Source: Caballeronia ptereochthonis
GTDB taxonomy: Bacteria; Pseudomonadota; Gammaproteobacteria; Burkholderiales; Burkholderiaceae
Reading direction: 5' to 3'
DNA: 64,000 bases
Assembly (NCBI RefSeq): GCF_001545075.1
Contig: NZ_FCOB02000021.1
Span: forward strand, 97,952-161,951
This document shows, piece by piece, positions 12,602 through 23,293 of this stretch (the stretch's first letter is position 1; each line of letters starts with the position of its first letter). The translations under genes and the position numbers were made by a program. Below the pieces are notes generated by a model. The model saw only the letters and a program-made list of their open reading frames with translations. It was not told the DNA's origin and searched no databases.

Positions 12602-13144
12602 GTGAGTCTGTTGTTGCGTGCCTTGGTGTCTACATTCGGGTCGGGCGTTTCGCTCAGGCGTTCGCGCTTCGCCGCCGTCGTCCGCGCGTGCGTGATCGCA
12701 TCGACGCTGCCGTTCGCGGCACTCCCGCTCGCGCAGGCGCAGACCATGCCGCCGGGCGCCAAGCAGCCGTCCGACTTTCCGCGCGCGAAGCTCACGGCGG
12801 GCATGTACGTGATCGACGCCGCCGTCGCCGCGACCGATGCCGACCGCGAGCAGGGTCTCATGTATCGCACGCAGCTTGGAGCCAACGAAGGCATGCTCTT
12901 CGTGTTCAACGAGAACGCCGTGCATTGCTTCTGGATGAAGAACACGCTGATCCCCCTGTCGATCGCATTCATCCGCGCGGACGGCACGATCACCGACATC
13001 GACGAGATGCAGGCCGAAACCGAGAACAATCACTGCCCGCGCAACAATGGCGTGTACGCGCTCGAAATGAGCAAGGGCTGGTTCGCGGCGAAGGGCATCA
13101 AGCCCGGGATGCAGCTCAAGGGCCTGCCGCGGGCACAACAGTGA
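12602..13144 (+). CDS. Secreted DUF192 family protein
   Basis: A 180-aa exported protein with a DUF192 domain (motifs REQGLMYRTQLGANEGMLFVF, CFWMKNTLIPLSIAFI, ALEMSKGWFAAKGIKPGM). The function of DUF192 is not established. The GTG at 12602 is preferred because GGAGGAG lies 7 bases ahead. It leaves a long signal peptide ending near PLAQAQ. An upstream ATG at 12548 has no such site. Confidence 0.85.
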   Translation: MSLLLRALVSTFGSGVSLRRSRFAAVVRACVIASTLPFAALPLAQAQTMPPGAKQPSDFPRAKLTAGMYVIDAAVAATDADREQGLMYRTQLGANEGMLFVFNENAVHCFWMKNTLIPLSIAFIRADGTITDIDEMQAETENNHCPRNNGVYALEMSKGWFAAKGIKPGMQLKGLPRAQQ

Positions 13145-13175
13145 GGGCTTCCGCGAGCCGCGCGCTTCGATGAGG

Positions 13176-13203
13176 AAAACCGGCGGCCGCGCCGGTTTTT
13201 TTT
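13176..13203 (+). terminator. Intrinsic terminator after the DUF192 gene
   Basis: The stem AAAACCGGCG (13176-13185) pairs with CGCCGGTTTT (13190-13199), loop GCCG, and is followed by a T-run. Confidence 0.9.
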
Positions 13204-13370
13204 CGCCCGCGCCGCGCGCCGAGCGCCTTCCAGCGGGCTGGCAGGATTCCTGCAAAGAGCCTGCCGACGCGCTATCCTAAAAAGATTCGGCGCGACGCCG
13301 GCGAGCCGCTCGCCGCGCCGATGGTCGCCGCCTGGCAGACCACGGGTCGACATATCAACAGGAGGTTCAC

Positions 13371-15476
<2,106 letters not shown>

Positions 15477-15504
15477 GAGACGCTCCGAAAACCGTGTAGC
15501 ATCG

Positions 15505-15545
15505 AAGTCCGTTGCTGGCTGGTTGGTGGCGGCAACGGACTTTTT
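15505..15545 (+). terminator. Intrinsic terminator of fusA
   Basis: A perfect 11-bp stem, AAGTCCGTTGC (15505-15515) with GCAACGGACTT (15532-15542), is followed by T-residues. Confidence 0.85.
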
Positions 15546-15568
15546 CTATCCGCAGACGATAAACCGCT

Positions 15569-16051
15569 ATGAGCGACCCACATCATCACACTGATTGGCG
15601 CGAGCACGGCGTCAAGGTCATCAAGGGCGATCAGCTCGACACCAACACCCCGCAGACGCCGGGCATGAACCGCGCGGCCGCGATCAACGCGGCGCGGGTG
15701 GGCGCGCAGAAAATCTGGGCCGGCACGGTCACGATCCATCCGAATGCGAAGACGGGCGCGCATCATCATGGCGCGCTCGAGAGCGTCATCTATATCGTGC
15801 GCGGCCAGGCGCGCATGCGCTGGGGCGAGCACCTCGAGTTCACCGCCGAGGCCGGGCCCGGCGACTTCATCTTCGTGCCGCCCTACGTGCCGCACCAGGA
15901 AATCAACGCCAGCACCGACGAGCCGCTCGAATGCGTGCTGGTGCGCAGCGACAACGAAGCGGTGGTGGTGAATCTCAATATCGATGCCGTGGAGACGCCC
16001 GAGGAAGTCTATTGGGTCGATCCGATTCACAAGCATCCGCACGACCACTGA
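15569..16051 (+). CDS. Cupin-domain protein
   Basis: A 160-aa single-domain cupin. The metal-binding first motif is GAHHHGALESVIYIVRG (His65 and His67, Glu71). The second motif PGDFIFVPPYVPHQEIN supplies the last His. It could be an isomerase, dioxygenase or ligand-binding protein, and nothing in the sequence decides which. It ends 144 bp before a peptide-type ABC importer on the same strand. The His-rich ends (DPHHHT, HKHPHDH) are unusual and may bind metal. Confidence 0.85.
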   Translation: MSDPHHHTDWREHGVKVIKGDQLDTNTPQTPGMNRAAAINAARVGAQKIWAGTVTIHPNAKTGAHHHGALESVIYIVRGQARMRWGEHLEFTAEAGPGDFIFVPPYVPHQEINASTDEPLECVLVRSDNEAVVVNLNIDAVETPEEVYWVDPIHKHPHDH

Positions 16052-16195
16052 AGCGGGCGATCGATCGCGCGGCGATGATGCGGCGCGCAACTTGCTGTCC
16101 CGCAAAGACGCGGCGGCGCTTTTCGGCGCGGCTAGACTGGTCGCTCGCCCGGCGCACGAACCCGGCGAGCGCGACAACTACAACATCCGCACACG

Positions 16196-17860
16196 ATGAA
16201 GAAATCTTCGACCGACGCGCATCTCCTCGAACAGGTTCGCCCGCTTGCGGGCGAGTTGGGCAATCACGCGATCGACGAGTTCACGGCCGGACGCCTCACG
16301 CGCCGCGAATTGCTGCGCCATGCGAGCGTGCTCGGCTTTGCCTTGACCGCAGGCGGCATTCTCGGGATGCCGGGTGCGCGCGCCCAGGGCGCGGGCAAGC
16401 CGGGCGGCACGATCCGCGTCGCGCATCTGATGCCCGCGGGCGCGGTCGATCCGCTCACCGTCACCGATGCGGCGGGTCTCGCGCTCATCAATCAGACGGG
16501 CGAATTCCTGATCGACGACGACAGCGAGCATCTCGCCCTGCGGCCTGCGCTCGCGCTGTCGTGGTCTTCGAATGCGAAGGGCGACGTGTGGACCTTCAAG
16601 CTGCGCCCGAACGTGAAGTTCCACGACGGCCAGCCGATGACGGCGAAGGATGTCGTCGCGACCTTCAACCGCCTGTCCGACCCGGGCGCGGGGTCGGCCG
16701 CGCTCTCGGTGCTGAAGGGCGTGCTGTCGAAGGATTCGGCGAAGGCCGTGGACGACCACACCGTCGAGTTCCATCTCGATGCGCCCAACGGCAATTTCCC
16801 GTATTACGTTTCCTCGAATACGTATAACGCCGTGATTCTGCCGGCGAATTTCAGCGGGCCGTACGAAAAGACCTTCATGGGCACCGGTGCGTTCAAGCTG
16901 GAGAAATACACGCCGAAGGTCGGCGCGTCGTTCGTGCGCAATCCCGACTACTGGGGCGAGAAGGCGCTGCCCGAGCGCGTGAGCTTCTCGTTCTACGCCG
17001 ACCAGCAGGCGCAGCTTCTCGCGATGCAAGGCCGCCAGGCCGACGTGATGGGCGACTTCACCGTGCAGGGCGGCGTCTCCGTGCTGACGAATCCGCAGTT
17101 CAAGGTGCTGGGCACGAAGTCGAGTTCGCATCGTCAGATGCACATGCGCTGCGACATGGGGCCGTTCAAGGACAAGCGCGTGCGCCAGGCGCTGGCGCTC
17201 GCGATCGACCGCGAAGTCATCGTGAAGGGCCTGTTCCGCGGCCGCGCGCAGGTGGGCAACGACAGCCCGTTCGCGCCGGTGTTTCCGTCGAGCGACCTCA
17301 CCGTGCCGCAGCGCAGGATCGATGTCGCGAAGGCGAAGCAGCTGATGAGCGAAGCGGGCGTCGCGAACGGCTTCGACATCACGCTCACGACCGAGAAGTA
17401 CATGGAAATTCCCGATCTCGCGGTCGTCGTGCAGAACGCGGCGAAGGCGATCGGCATTCGCATCCAGTTGAAGGTGGAGAGCCAGGACCTCTATTACGGA
17501 TCGGGCACGTTCGGCAAGTCGGACTGGCTCGATTCGCCGCTCGGCATCACGGATTACGGGCATCGCGGCGTGCCGAACGTGTTCCTGAACGCGCCGCTCA
17601 CGAGCGGCGGCACCTGGAACGCGGCGCACTTCAGGAATCCGGAGTATGACAAGCTGGTCGCGCAGTTCGTCGCGGCGCTCGACGTCGCCTCGCAGAAGAA
17701 GCTCTCCGGCCAGATCCAGCGTCTCCTGCTCGACGAAACGCCGGTGGTGATCCCCTACTTCTACGACCAGTTGATCGTCACGCGCGCCAACGTCTCCGGC
17801 GTGCGCTTCAACGCCATCTCGCAGATGTGGTTCGACCGCGCGACGGTGGCGGCGGGTTGA
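16196..17860 (+). CDS. ABC transporter substrate-binding protein, peptide/opine class (family 5)
   Basis: A 554-aa periplasmic solute-binding protein. The export signal is a probable Tat leader, with TRRELLRHASVLGF near residue 40, a hydrophobic stretch, then ARAQG. The SBP_bac_5 signature LALSWSSNAKGDVWTFKLRPNVKFHDG is clear. It is the first of four genes that together form a complete importer. The substrate is not evident; peptides, opines or other nitrogenous compounds are possible. Confidence 0.92.
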   Translation: MKKSSTDAHLLEQVRPLAGELGNHAIDEFTAGRLTRRELLRHASVLGFALTAGGILGMPGARAQGAGKPGGTIRVAHLMPAGAVDPLTVTDAAGLALINQTGEFLIDDDSEHLALRPALALSWSSNAKGDVWTFKLRPNVKFHDGQPMTAKDVVATFNRLSDPGAGSAALSVLKGVLSKDSAKAVDDHTVEFHLDAPNGNFPYYVSSNTYNAVILPANFSGPYEKTFMGTGAFKLEKYTPKVGASFVRNPDYWGEKALPERVSFSFYADQQAQLLAMQGRQADVMGDFTVQGGVSVLTNPQFKVLGTKSSSHRQMHMRCDMGPFKDKRVRQALALAIDREVIVKGLFRGRAQVGNDSPFAPVFPSSDLTVPQRRIDVAKAKQLMSEAGVANGFDITLTTEKYMEIPDLAVVVQNAAKAIGIRIQLKVESQDLYYGSGTFGKSDWLDSPLGITDYGHRGVPNVFLNAPLTSGGTWNAAHFRNPEYDKLVAQFVAALDVASQKKLSGQIQRLLLDETPVVIPYFYDQLIVTRANVSGVRFNAISQMWFDRATVAAG

Positions 17861-17882
17861 ACGCAGCAAGGAGGTCCGTACG

Positions 17883-18914
17883 ATGAGCACGGTTACGCCA
17901 ACGACCCGCATCGGCACGCCGCGCAACGGCTCCGCGAAGACGCGGCGCGTCGTGCGCTTCATCGGCGTGCGGGTGCTGCTCGCGCTCGTCACGCTGTGGC
18001 TCCTGTCGATGATCGTCTTCGCCGGCGGCCAGCTGCTGCCCGGCGACGTCGGCCGCGCGATCCTCGGGCCGCTCGCCGATGCGCGGGCGGTTGCGGCGCT
18101 CAATCATCAACTGGGCGTGGACCGGCCGCTTCTCACGCAATATTCGAGCTGGATCAGCCACTTCCTGCGCGGCGACATGGGCGCGTCCTACGCGTTCCGC
18201 GCGCCGGTCGCGCCGTTCATCGCGGGCGCGCTGTGGAACTCGGCAAAGCTCGGAGCGCTCGCGTTCGGCGTCGTGGTGCCGCTCGGCATCGCGGGCGGCG
18301 TGTACGCGGCGCTGCACGCGGGACGCTGGATCGACCGGCTCATCAGCATCGGCGGCCTCACCGCGACGGTCGTGCCGGAGTTCGTCTCGTCGATCGTGCT
18401 GATCCTGATCTTCGGCGTGTGGCTGCAGTGGCTGCCGATCGAGGCGACCGCGCCCGCCGGCGCGGGCATCCTCACGCAACTGGAACATCTGATCCTGCCG
18501 GTGCTGCCGCTCGTCTTCGTGTTCTTCGGCTATATCGCGCGAATGGCGCGCGCCGGCACCGTCGAGGCGCTCGATGCCGACTACACCCGCACCGCGATTC
18601 TCAAGGGCCTGCCGCAGCGCGTCGTGATTCTCCGGCACGTGCTGCGCAACGCGCTGCTGCCGACCATCACCGTCGCCGCGACGCAGCTCGGCTACATGAT
18701 CGGCGGCCTCGTCGTCGTGGAGACGCTGTTTCACTATCAGGGCATCGGCTCGCTCATCTACAACGCCGCGCGGGCGAAGGACTTTCCGATGCTCGAGGCG
18801 GGCGTACTCACCATCGGCGTGATCTACACGGCGGCCAATCTGATTGCGGACGCGCTCTACGTCGTGCTGAACCCGCGCCTGCGCACCGCCGATTCGTCGG
18901 GGGATTCGCCATGA
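17883..18914 (+). CDS. ABC transporter permease, DppB/OppB type
   Basis: A 343-aa inner-membrane protein with about six transmembrane segments and the EAA-type loop around DADYTRTAILKGLPQRVVILRHVLRNALLPTI (coupling helix to the ATPase). A strong AAGGAGGT site precedes the ATG. The stop overlaps the next permease by four bases. Confidence 0.93.
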   Translation: MSTVTPTTRIGTPRNGSAKTRRVVRFIGVRVLLALVTLWLLSMIVFAGGQLLPGDVGRAILGPLADARAVAALNHQLGVDRPLLTQYSSWISHFLRGDMGASYAFRAPVAPFIAGALWNSAKLGALAFGVVVPLGIAGGVYAALHAGRWIDRLISIGGLTATVVPEFVSSIVLILIFGVWLQWLPIEATAPAGAGILTQLEHLILPVLPLVFVFFGYIARMARAGTVEALDADYTRTAILKGLPQRVVILRHVLRNALLPTITVAATQLGYMIGGLVVVETLFHYQGIGSLIYNAARAKDFPMLEAGVLTIGVIYTAANLIADALYVVLNPRLRTADSSGDSP

Positions 18915-19774
18915 GCACGACCACCGCCGCCCCGGCGCCCGTCAAGCCGCGCCGCTTCGAAGCGCTCGGCGCGCTCATGCGCTCGGGCACCTTCGACATC
19001 GGCGTGCTGATCCTGCTCTTCTGGGTGCTGTGCGCGCTCTTCGGGCACTGGCTGGTGCCCCACGATCCGTACGCGTCCGATCCGCTCAATTCGCTTGGCC
19101 CTCCTTCCGCCGATCACTGGTTCGGCACGGATCAGCTGGGCCGCGACGTGTTCGCGCGCGTGATCGTCGGCTCGCGCGACATCCTCACCATCGCGCCGCT
19201 CGCGACCTTGCTCGGCACGGCGGCGGGCACGGCGATCGGGCTCGTCGTCGGCTATTTCGACGGCTGGGTCGATGCCGCCATCGGACGGGTGATCGATGCG
19301 CTGCTCGCGCTGCCGCTCGTGATCGTCGCGCTGCTCGCGCTCGCGGCGGTCGGGGCGAGCAACACGACGGTGATACTCGTCATCGGCCTCACCTTCGCGC
19401 CGATCACCGCGCGCACGGTGCGCGCCGCCGTGCTCGGCGAGCGGCATCTGGACTATGTGCTCGCGGCGCAGCTGCGCGGCGAGAACGCGCTCTACATCAT
19501 GTTCGCGGAGATCCTGCCGAACGTGCTGCCGCCGATCATCGTCGAGGCCACCGTGCGCCTCGGCTACGCGATCTTCGCGGTCGCGACGCTCTCGTTCCTG
19601 GGCTTCGGCATCCAGCCGCCGTCCGCCGACTGGGGCCTCGCGCTGTCCGAAAGCTATACGCTGATGGCGGGCGGCGCGTGGTGGACGGTCGTGTTCGACG
19701 CCGCGGCGATCGCATCGCTCGTCGTCGCGGTGAATCTCGTCGCGGATGCCGTGCAGGGAGTGCTCGACCGATGA
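18911..19774 (+). CDS. ABC transporter permease, DppC/OppC type
   Basis: A 287-aa inner-membrane protein. It has the OppC-type N-terminus with HDPYASDPLNSLGPPSADHWFGTDQLGRDVF and a coupling loop with LAAQLRGENALYIMFAEILPNVLPP. The ATG at 18911 overlaps the preceding stop, and its own end overlaps the ATPase start (ATGA). It forms the heterodimeric channel with the preceding permease. Confidence 0.93.
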   Translation: MSTTTAAPAPVKPRRFEALGALMRSGTFDIGVLILLFWVLCALFGHWLVPHDPYASDPLNSLGPPSADHWFGTDQLGRDVFARVIVGSRDILTIAPLATLLGTAAGTAIGLVVGYFDGWVDAAIGRVIDALLALPLVIVALLALAAVGASNTTVILVIGLTFAPITARTVRAAVLGERHLDYVLAAQLRGENALYIMFAEILPNVLPPIIVEATVRLGYAIFAVATLSFLGFGIQPPSADWGLALSESYTLMAGGAWWTVVFDAAAIASLVVAVNLVADAVQGVLDR

Positions 19775-21840
19775 ACGGACCGCCGCCATCGGCTTTTCCC
19801 ACCTTCGGCGCCGCCAAGGGCGATCAGGCCGACGCGCTCACGATCGTCGGCCTGACGGTGTCCTACCGCTCGCGCGGACGCGAGCGCGAAGTGCTGCAGG
19901 ACGTGACGCTGCGCGTGAAGCGCGGCGAGACGTACGGGCTCGTCGGCGAATCGGGTTGCGGCAAGTCCACCGCGGCGCTCGCGGTGCTGCGTTATCTGCC
20001 GCGAAACGGCCGCGTGAAGGCGGGCAGGATTTCGATCGGCGGGCGCGACGTCGCCGCGCTCGACGCCGACGCGTTGCGCGGCATGCGCGCAAGCGCCGTG
20101 TCGATGGTGTACCAGGATCCGGGGCGCGCGCTGAACCCGTCGCTCACGATCGCGCGTCAGGTATCCGAAGCGTTCGAAGTGACCGGCGTCTCCGCCGACG
20201 ACGCCATCGCCCGCACCGCCGACATGCTGAGGCGCGTGCGCATCGCCTCGCCGGAACGGGTGATGGAAAGCTATCCGCATCAGCTGTCGGGCGGCATGCA
20301 GCAGCGCGTCGTCATCGCGATGGCGCTCGCGTGCAATCCCGAGCTGCTGATCCTCGACGAGCCGACCACCGGGCTCGATGCAACCGTCGAAGCCGAAGTG
20401 CTCGATCTCATCGTGCAGCTGCGCGCGGAGCTCGGCATGGCCGTGCTCTTCATCAGCCACAACCTCGCCGTGATCGGGCGCATGTGCGATCGCGTAGGCG
20501 TGCTGTACGCGGGCAAGCTCGTCGAGGAAGGCGCGTCCGCCGATGTCTTCGCGCAGCCCCGGCATCCGTACACGGTCGGCTTGTTGCGCTGCCTGCCGCG
20601 CGAGGGCCGCAGCAAGGAAACGGGCCGCCTCGACACGATTCCCGGCTCGCTGCCGCTGCCGGGCTCGATCACGCAGGGCTGCATCTTCGCGCCGCGCTGC
20701 AAGCTCGCGGACGAGCGCTGCCTGAGGGACGCGCCGCCGCCGTATCGCGTGGCGTCGGCGCACGGCGATCAGATGGCGCGCTGCCACTATCACGAACGCG
20801 CGGAAACCCTGCCGCGCTCGACCGACGAAGCGCCGGTGCCCGTCGCCAACGGCGAGGAACTGCCGCTCGCGCTCTCGGCGCGCAATCTCTCGAAGACCTT
20901 CCGCGTCGGCGACGAGGACGTGCGCGCCGTCCACGATGTCTCGCTCGATCTCGTGCAGGGCGAAACGCTCGGGCTCGTCGGCGAATCGGGCAGCGGCAAG
21001 ACGACGCTCGCGAAGCTGCTCCTGGGCCTCGTGTCGCCCGACAAGGGCGCGACGCTCGAACTCGACGGCGCGAGGCTGCCCGAGCGCGTGACCAGGCGCA
21101 GCGGCGAGCAGGTGAAGTCGCTCCAGATCGTCTTTCAGAATCCCGATTCCGCGCTGAACCGCGCGCATTCGGTGCGGCGGCTGATCGCGCGGTCGCTGTC
21201 GAAGCTCGCCGCGCTGCATGGCCAGGCGAAGGAAGAACGCCTGCGCGCGCTGACCGAAGCCGTGCGCCTGCCGGAGCGCTATCTCGGCTCTCGCACACGG
21301 CAACTGTCGGGCGGGCTCAAGCAGCGCGTCGCGATCGCGCGGGCCTTCGCGGGCGACCCGCGCGTGGTCGTCTGCGACGAGCCGACTTCCGCGCTCGACG
21401 TCTCCGTGCAGGCCGCGATTCTCAACCTGCTCGCGGACCTGCAGCGCGAACGGCGCGTGAGTTACGTGTTCATCTCGCACGATCTGCATGTCGTGCGTTA
21501 TCTCTCGGACCGCATCGCCGTGCTGTATCTCGGGCGCATCATGGAGATCGGCCGCGCCGCCGATGTCTTCGACGGCCCCCAGCATCCGTACACCGAAGCG
21601 CTGCTGTCGTCGGTGCCGGCACTGGACGCGGCGCACGCGAAGCGCATCCGGCTGTCGGGCGAGTTGCCGAGCGCGGCGAATCCGCCGTCGGGCTGCGTGT
21701 TCCACACGCGCTGCCCGCGCAAGATCGGCGATATATGCGAGACCGAAACGCCGCCGTGCCGCGATGCGGGCAACGATCACGCGATCCATTGCCATATTCC
21801 CGTCGACGAACTGCGTGCGCTGCAACGTCAGGAAAGCTGA
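19771..21840 (+). CDS. Fused dual-ATPase of the peptide-type ABC importer (DppD-DppF type)
   Basis: A 689-aa protein with two complete ABC ATPase domains. Walker A motifs are GESGCGKST (59-67) and GESGSGKTT (about 404-412). Signatures are LSGGMQQR and LSGGLKQR, and Walker B blocks are LLILDEPTTGLD and VVVCDEPTSALD. Each half ends with the oligopeptide-transporter C-terminal Cys region (CIFAPRCKLADERC, CVFHTRCPRKIGDIC), which in relatives can hold an Fe-S cluster. Such fusions are known (YejF, GsiA). The usual pair of ATPase genes is therefore covered by one gene. Confidence 0.94.
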   Translation: MNGPPPSAFPTFGAAKGDQADALTIVGLTVSYRSRGREREVLQDVTLRVKRGETYGLVGESGCGKSTAALAVLRYLPRNGRVKAGRISIGGRDVAALDADALRGMRASAVSMVYQDPGRALNPSLTIARQVSEAFEVTGVSADDAIARTADMLRRVRIASPERVMESYPHQLSGGMQQRVVIAMALACNPELLILDEPTTGLDATVEAEVLDLIVQLRAELGMAVLFISHNLAVIGRMCDRVGVLYAGKLVEEGASADVFAQPRHPYTVGLLRCLPREGRSKETGRLDTIPGSLPLPGSITQGCIFAPRCKLADERCLRDAPPPYRVASAHGDQMARCHYHERAETLPRSTDEAPVPVANGEELPLALSARNLSKTFRVGDEDVRAVHDVSLDLVQGETLGLVGESGSGKTTLAKLLLGLVSPDKGATLELDGARLPERVTRRSGEQVKSLQIVFQNPDSALNRAHSVRRLIARSLSKLAALHGQAKEERLRALTEAVRLPERYLGSRTRQLSGGLKQRVAIARAFAGDPRVVVCDEPTSALDVSVQAAILNLLADLQRERRVSYVFISHDLHVVRYLSDRIAVLYLGRIMEIGRAADVFDGPQHPYTEALLSSVPALDAAHAKRIRLSGELPSAANPPSGCVFHTRCPRKIGDICETETPPCRDAGNDHAIHCHIPVDELRALQRQES

Positions 21841-21943
21841 TCCTGCGCAATCGGCAAGCGGCGCATGAGGCGGTCACCGGAACCAAAGCGGCTTCGCACG
21901 TCTCTCATCGGTTCGATGTCCGACAATAAAGAGGATTCAACCG

Positions 21944-22366
21944 GTGAAACCCGCCCTTTCCATCGCGCTCAGCGCAGGTCTGACTTTCGCCGTCGCGCTG
22001 GCCGCGCACGCGCAGACGCCGCCGCAAGCCCCGACGCCCGGCGCGTCGGATCCGACCTTCTCGGCCTATTCGCTCGCGCAGCAGTGCGCCGCGAAGTCCG
22101 ACAATACCGCGCAAGGGCAATGTGTCGGCGCCGTGCGCGGCATCGTGCGCGGGTATCAGTACGGCGTGCTGTTCCTGTCGCAGCGCGCGTCGCTGTCGGA
22201 TGGCGAGACCCAGAGCGTCTCGCTGTGCCTGACGGACACGAAGGTTTCGTCGATCATCGACGACTTCCTCGCCGACGCGAAACAGGTCGACGAAGCCGAT
22301 CTCAAGCGCACGCCCGCGGAAGTCGCGGTGCTCGGCTCGGTGCACGCGCATCACGCGTGCACCTGA
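21944..22366 (+). CDS. Secreted Rap1a/Tai-like small protein
   Basis: A 140-aa exported protein (signal peptide to about AHA-Q, residue 23) with four cysteines (QQCAAK, QCVGAVRG, SLCLTD, HHACT). Spacing and the QCVGAVRGIVRGYQYG stretch resemble the Rap1a/Tai domain, known from immunity proteins to type VI effectors but also common in housekeeping secreted proteins. The start is GTG at 21944 with GAGGA at 21931. No toxin or T6SS gene is nearby, so an immunity role is not supported here. Confidence 0.7.
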   Translation: MKPALSIALSAGLTFAVALAAHAQTPPQAPTPGASDPTFSAYSLAQQCAAKSDNTAQGQCVGAVRGIVRGYQYGVLFLSQRASLSDGETQSVSLCLTDTKVSSIIDDFLADAKQVDEADLKRTPAEVAVLGSVHAHHACT

Positions 22367-22389
22367 TGCGCACCTGAGCGCGCGCGGCC

Positions 22390-23235
22390 TCAGAGCATCT
22401 CGAGCGAGCGCTTCGACCTCGGCGGCCCGAACTGCTGGTCGATGTCCGCGAGTTCTTCGGCGGACAGTCGCAGGTCGAGCGCCGCGCGGTTCTCGCGCAC
22501 GTGCGCGACGTCGGCCGCCTTCGGAATCGCGAACACTTCGGGCTGCAGCAGCACCCACGCGAGCGCCACCTGAAACGCCGACACGCCGCGCGCCGCCGCG
22601 ATCCTTTCCAGCGCGCCGCCGCGCGGCAGGCGAGCGTGATCGACGGGGCTATAGGCCATCGCCGGCATGCGGTGCTCGCGCAGCCACGGCAAGAGATCGA
22701 ACTCGGGCCCGCGCCGCGCGACGTTGTAGAGAATCTGATCGGTCGCGCAGGCGTCGCCGCCATCGAGCGAGAACAGTTCCTCCAGGTCGTCGGTGTCGAA
22801 GTTGCTCACGCCCCAGTGACGGATCTTGCCTTCGCCCTTCAGCTTTTCGAAACCGGCTACCACGCCTTCCAGATCCTCGCCCCCGCGCCAGTGCAGCAGA
22901 TAAAGATCGATGCGGTCGGTCTTCAGGCGCTTCAGGCTGCGCTCGCACGCGGCCTGCACGCCGCGCTCGCTGCCGTTGTGCGGATACACCTTGCTCACGA
23001 TGAAGAGCTCGTCGCGCACATCGCCGAGCGCCTCGGCGATGAGCTTCTCGCTTTCTCCGTCGCCGTACATCTCGGCGGTATCGATGAGCGTCATGCCGAG
23101 CTCGACGCCTTCGCGCAGCGCAGCGATTTCGCTCTTGCGCGCGTTCGGGCGCTCGCCCATTTCCCACGTGCCCTGGCCGAGCTTCGGAATCGCTTCGCCT
23201 GTCGGCAGCGTGACGGTCGGAACGGATCGGGTCAT
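22390..23235 (-). CDS. Aldo/keto reductase
   Basis: A 281-aa (beta/alpha)8 NADPH-dependent carbonyl reductase. The catalytic tetrad is visible: Asp in LIDTAEMYG, the Tyr of the same motif, Lys in SKVYP, and His in LLHWRG. The C-terminal cofactor region includes IPKAADVAHVRENRAAL. It is probably a broad-specificity reductase. It is convergent with the preceding Rap1a-like gene and lies downstream of the AspT-type pair on the same strand. Confidence 0.92.
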   Translation of the reverse strand: MTRSVPTVTLPTGEAIPKLGQGTWEMGERPNARKSEIAALREGVELGMTLIDTAEMYGDGESEKLIAEALGDVRDELFIVSKVYPHNGSERGVQAACERSLKRLKTDRIDLYLLHWRGGEDLEGVVAGFEKLKGEGKIRHWGVSNFDTDDLEELFSLDGGDACATDQILYNVARRGPEFDLLPWLREHRMPAMAYSPVDHARLPRGGALERIAAARGVSAFQVALAWVLLQPEVFAIPKAADVAHVRENRAALDLRLSAEELADIDQQFGPPRSKRSLEML

Positions 23236-23293
23236 TGCAAGCCTCCTTGTGTGTCCGACGATTATGGCGCAAGGCGCACGCCCGCGGCCGCGC

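Noticed and set aside
16142..16171. 8-bp inverted repeat with 14-nt loop before the peptide-type ABC operon
   Set aside because: Stems of this size are expected by chance in GC-rich DNA, and no promoter or T-run accompanies it.
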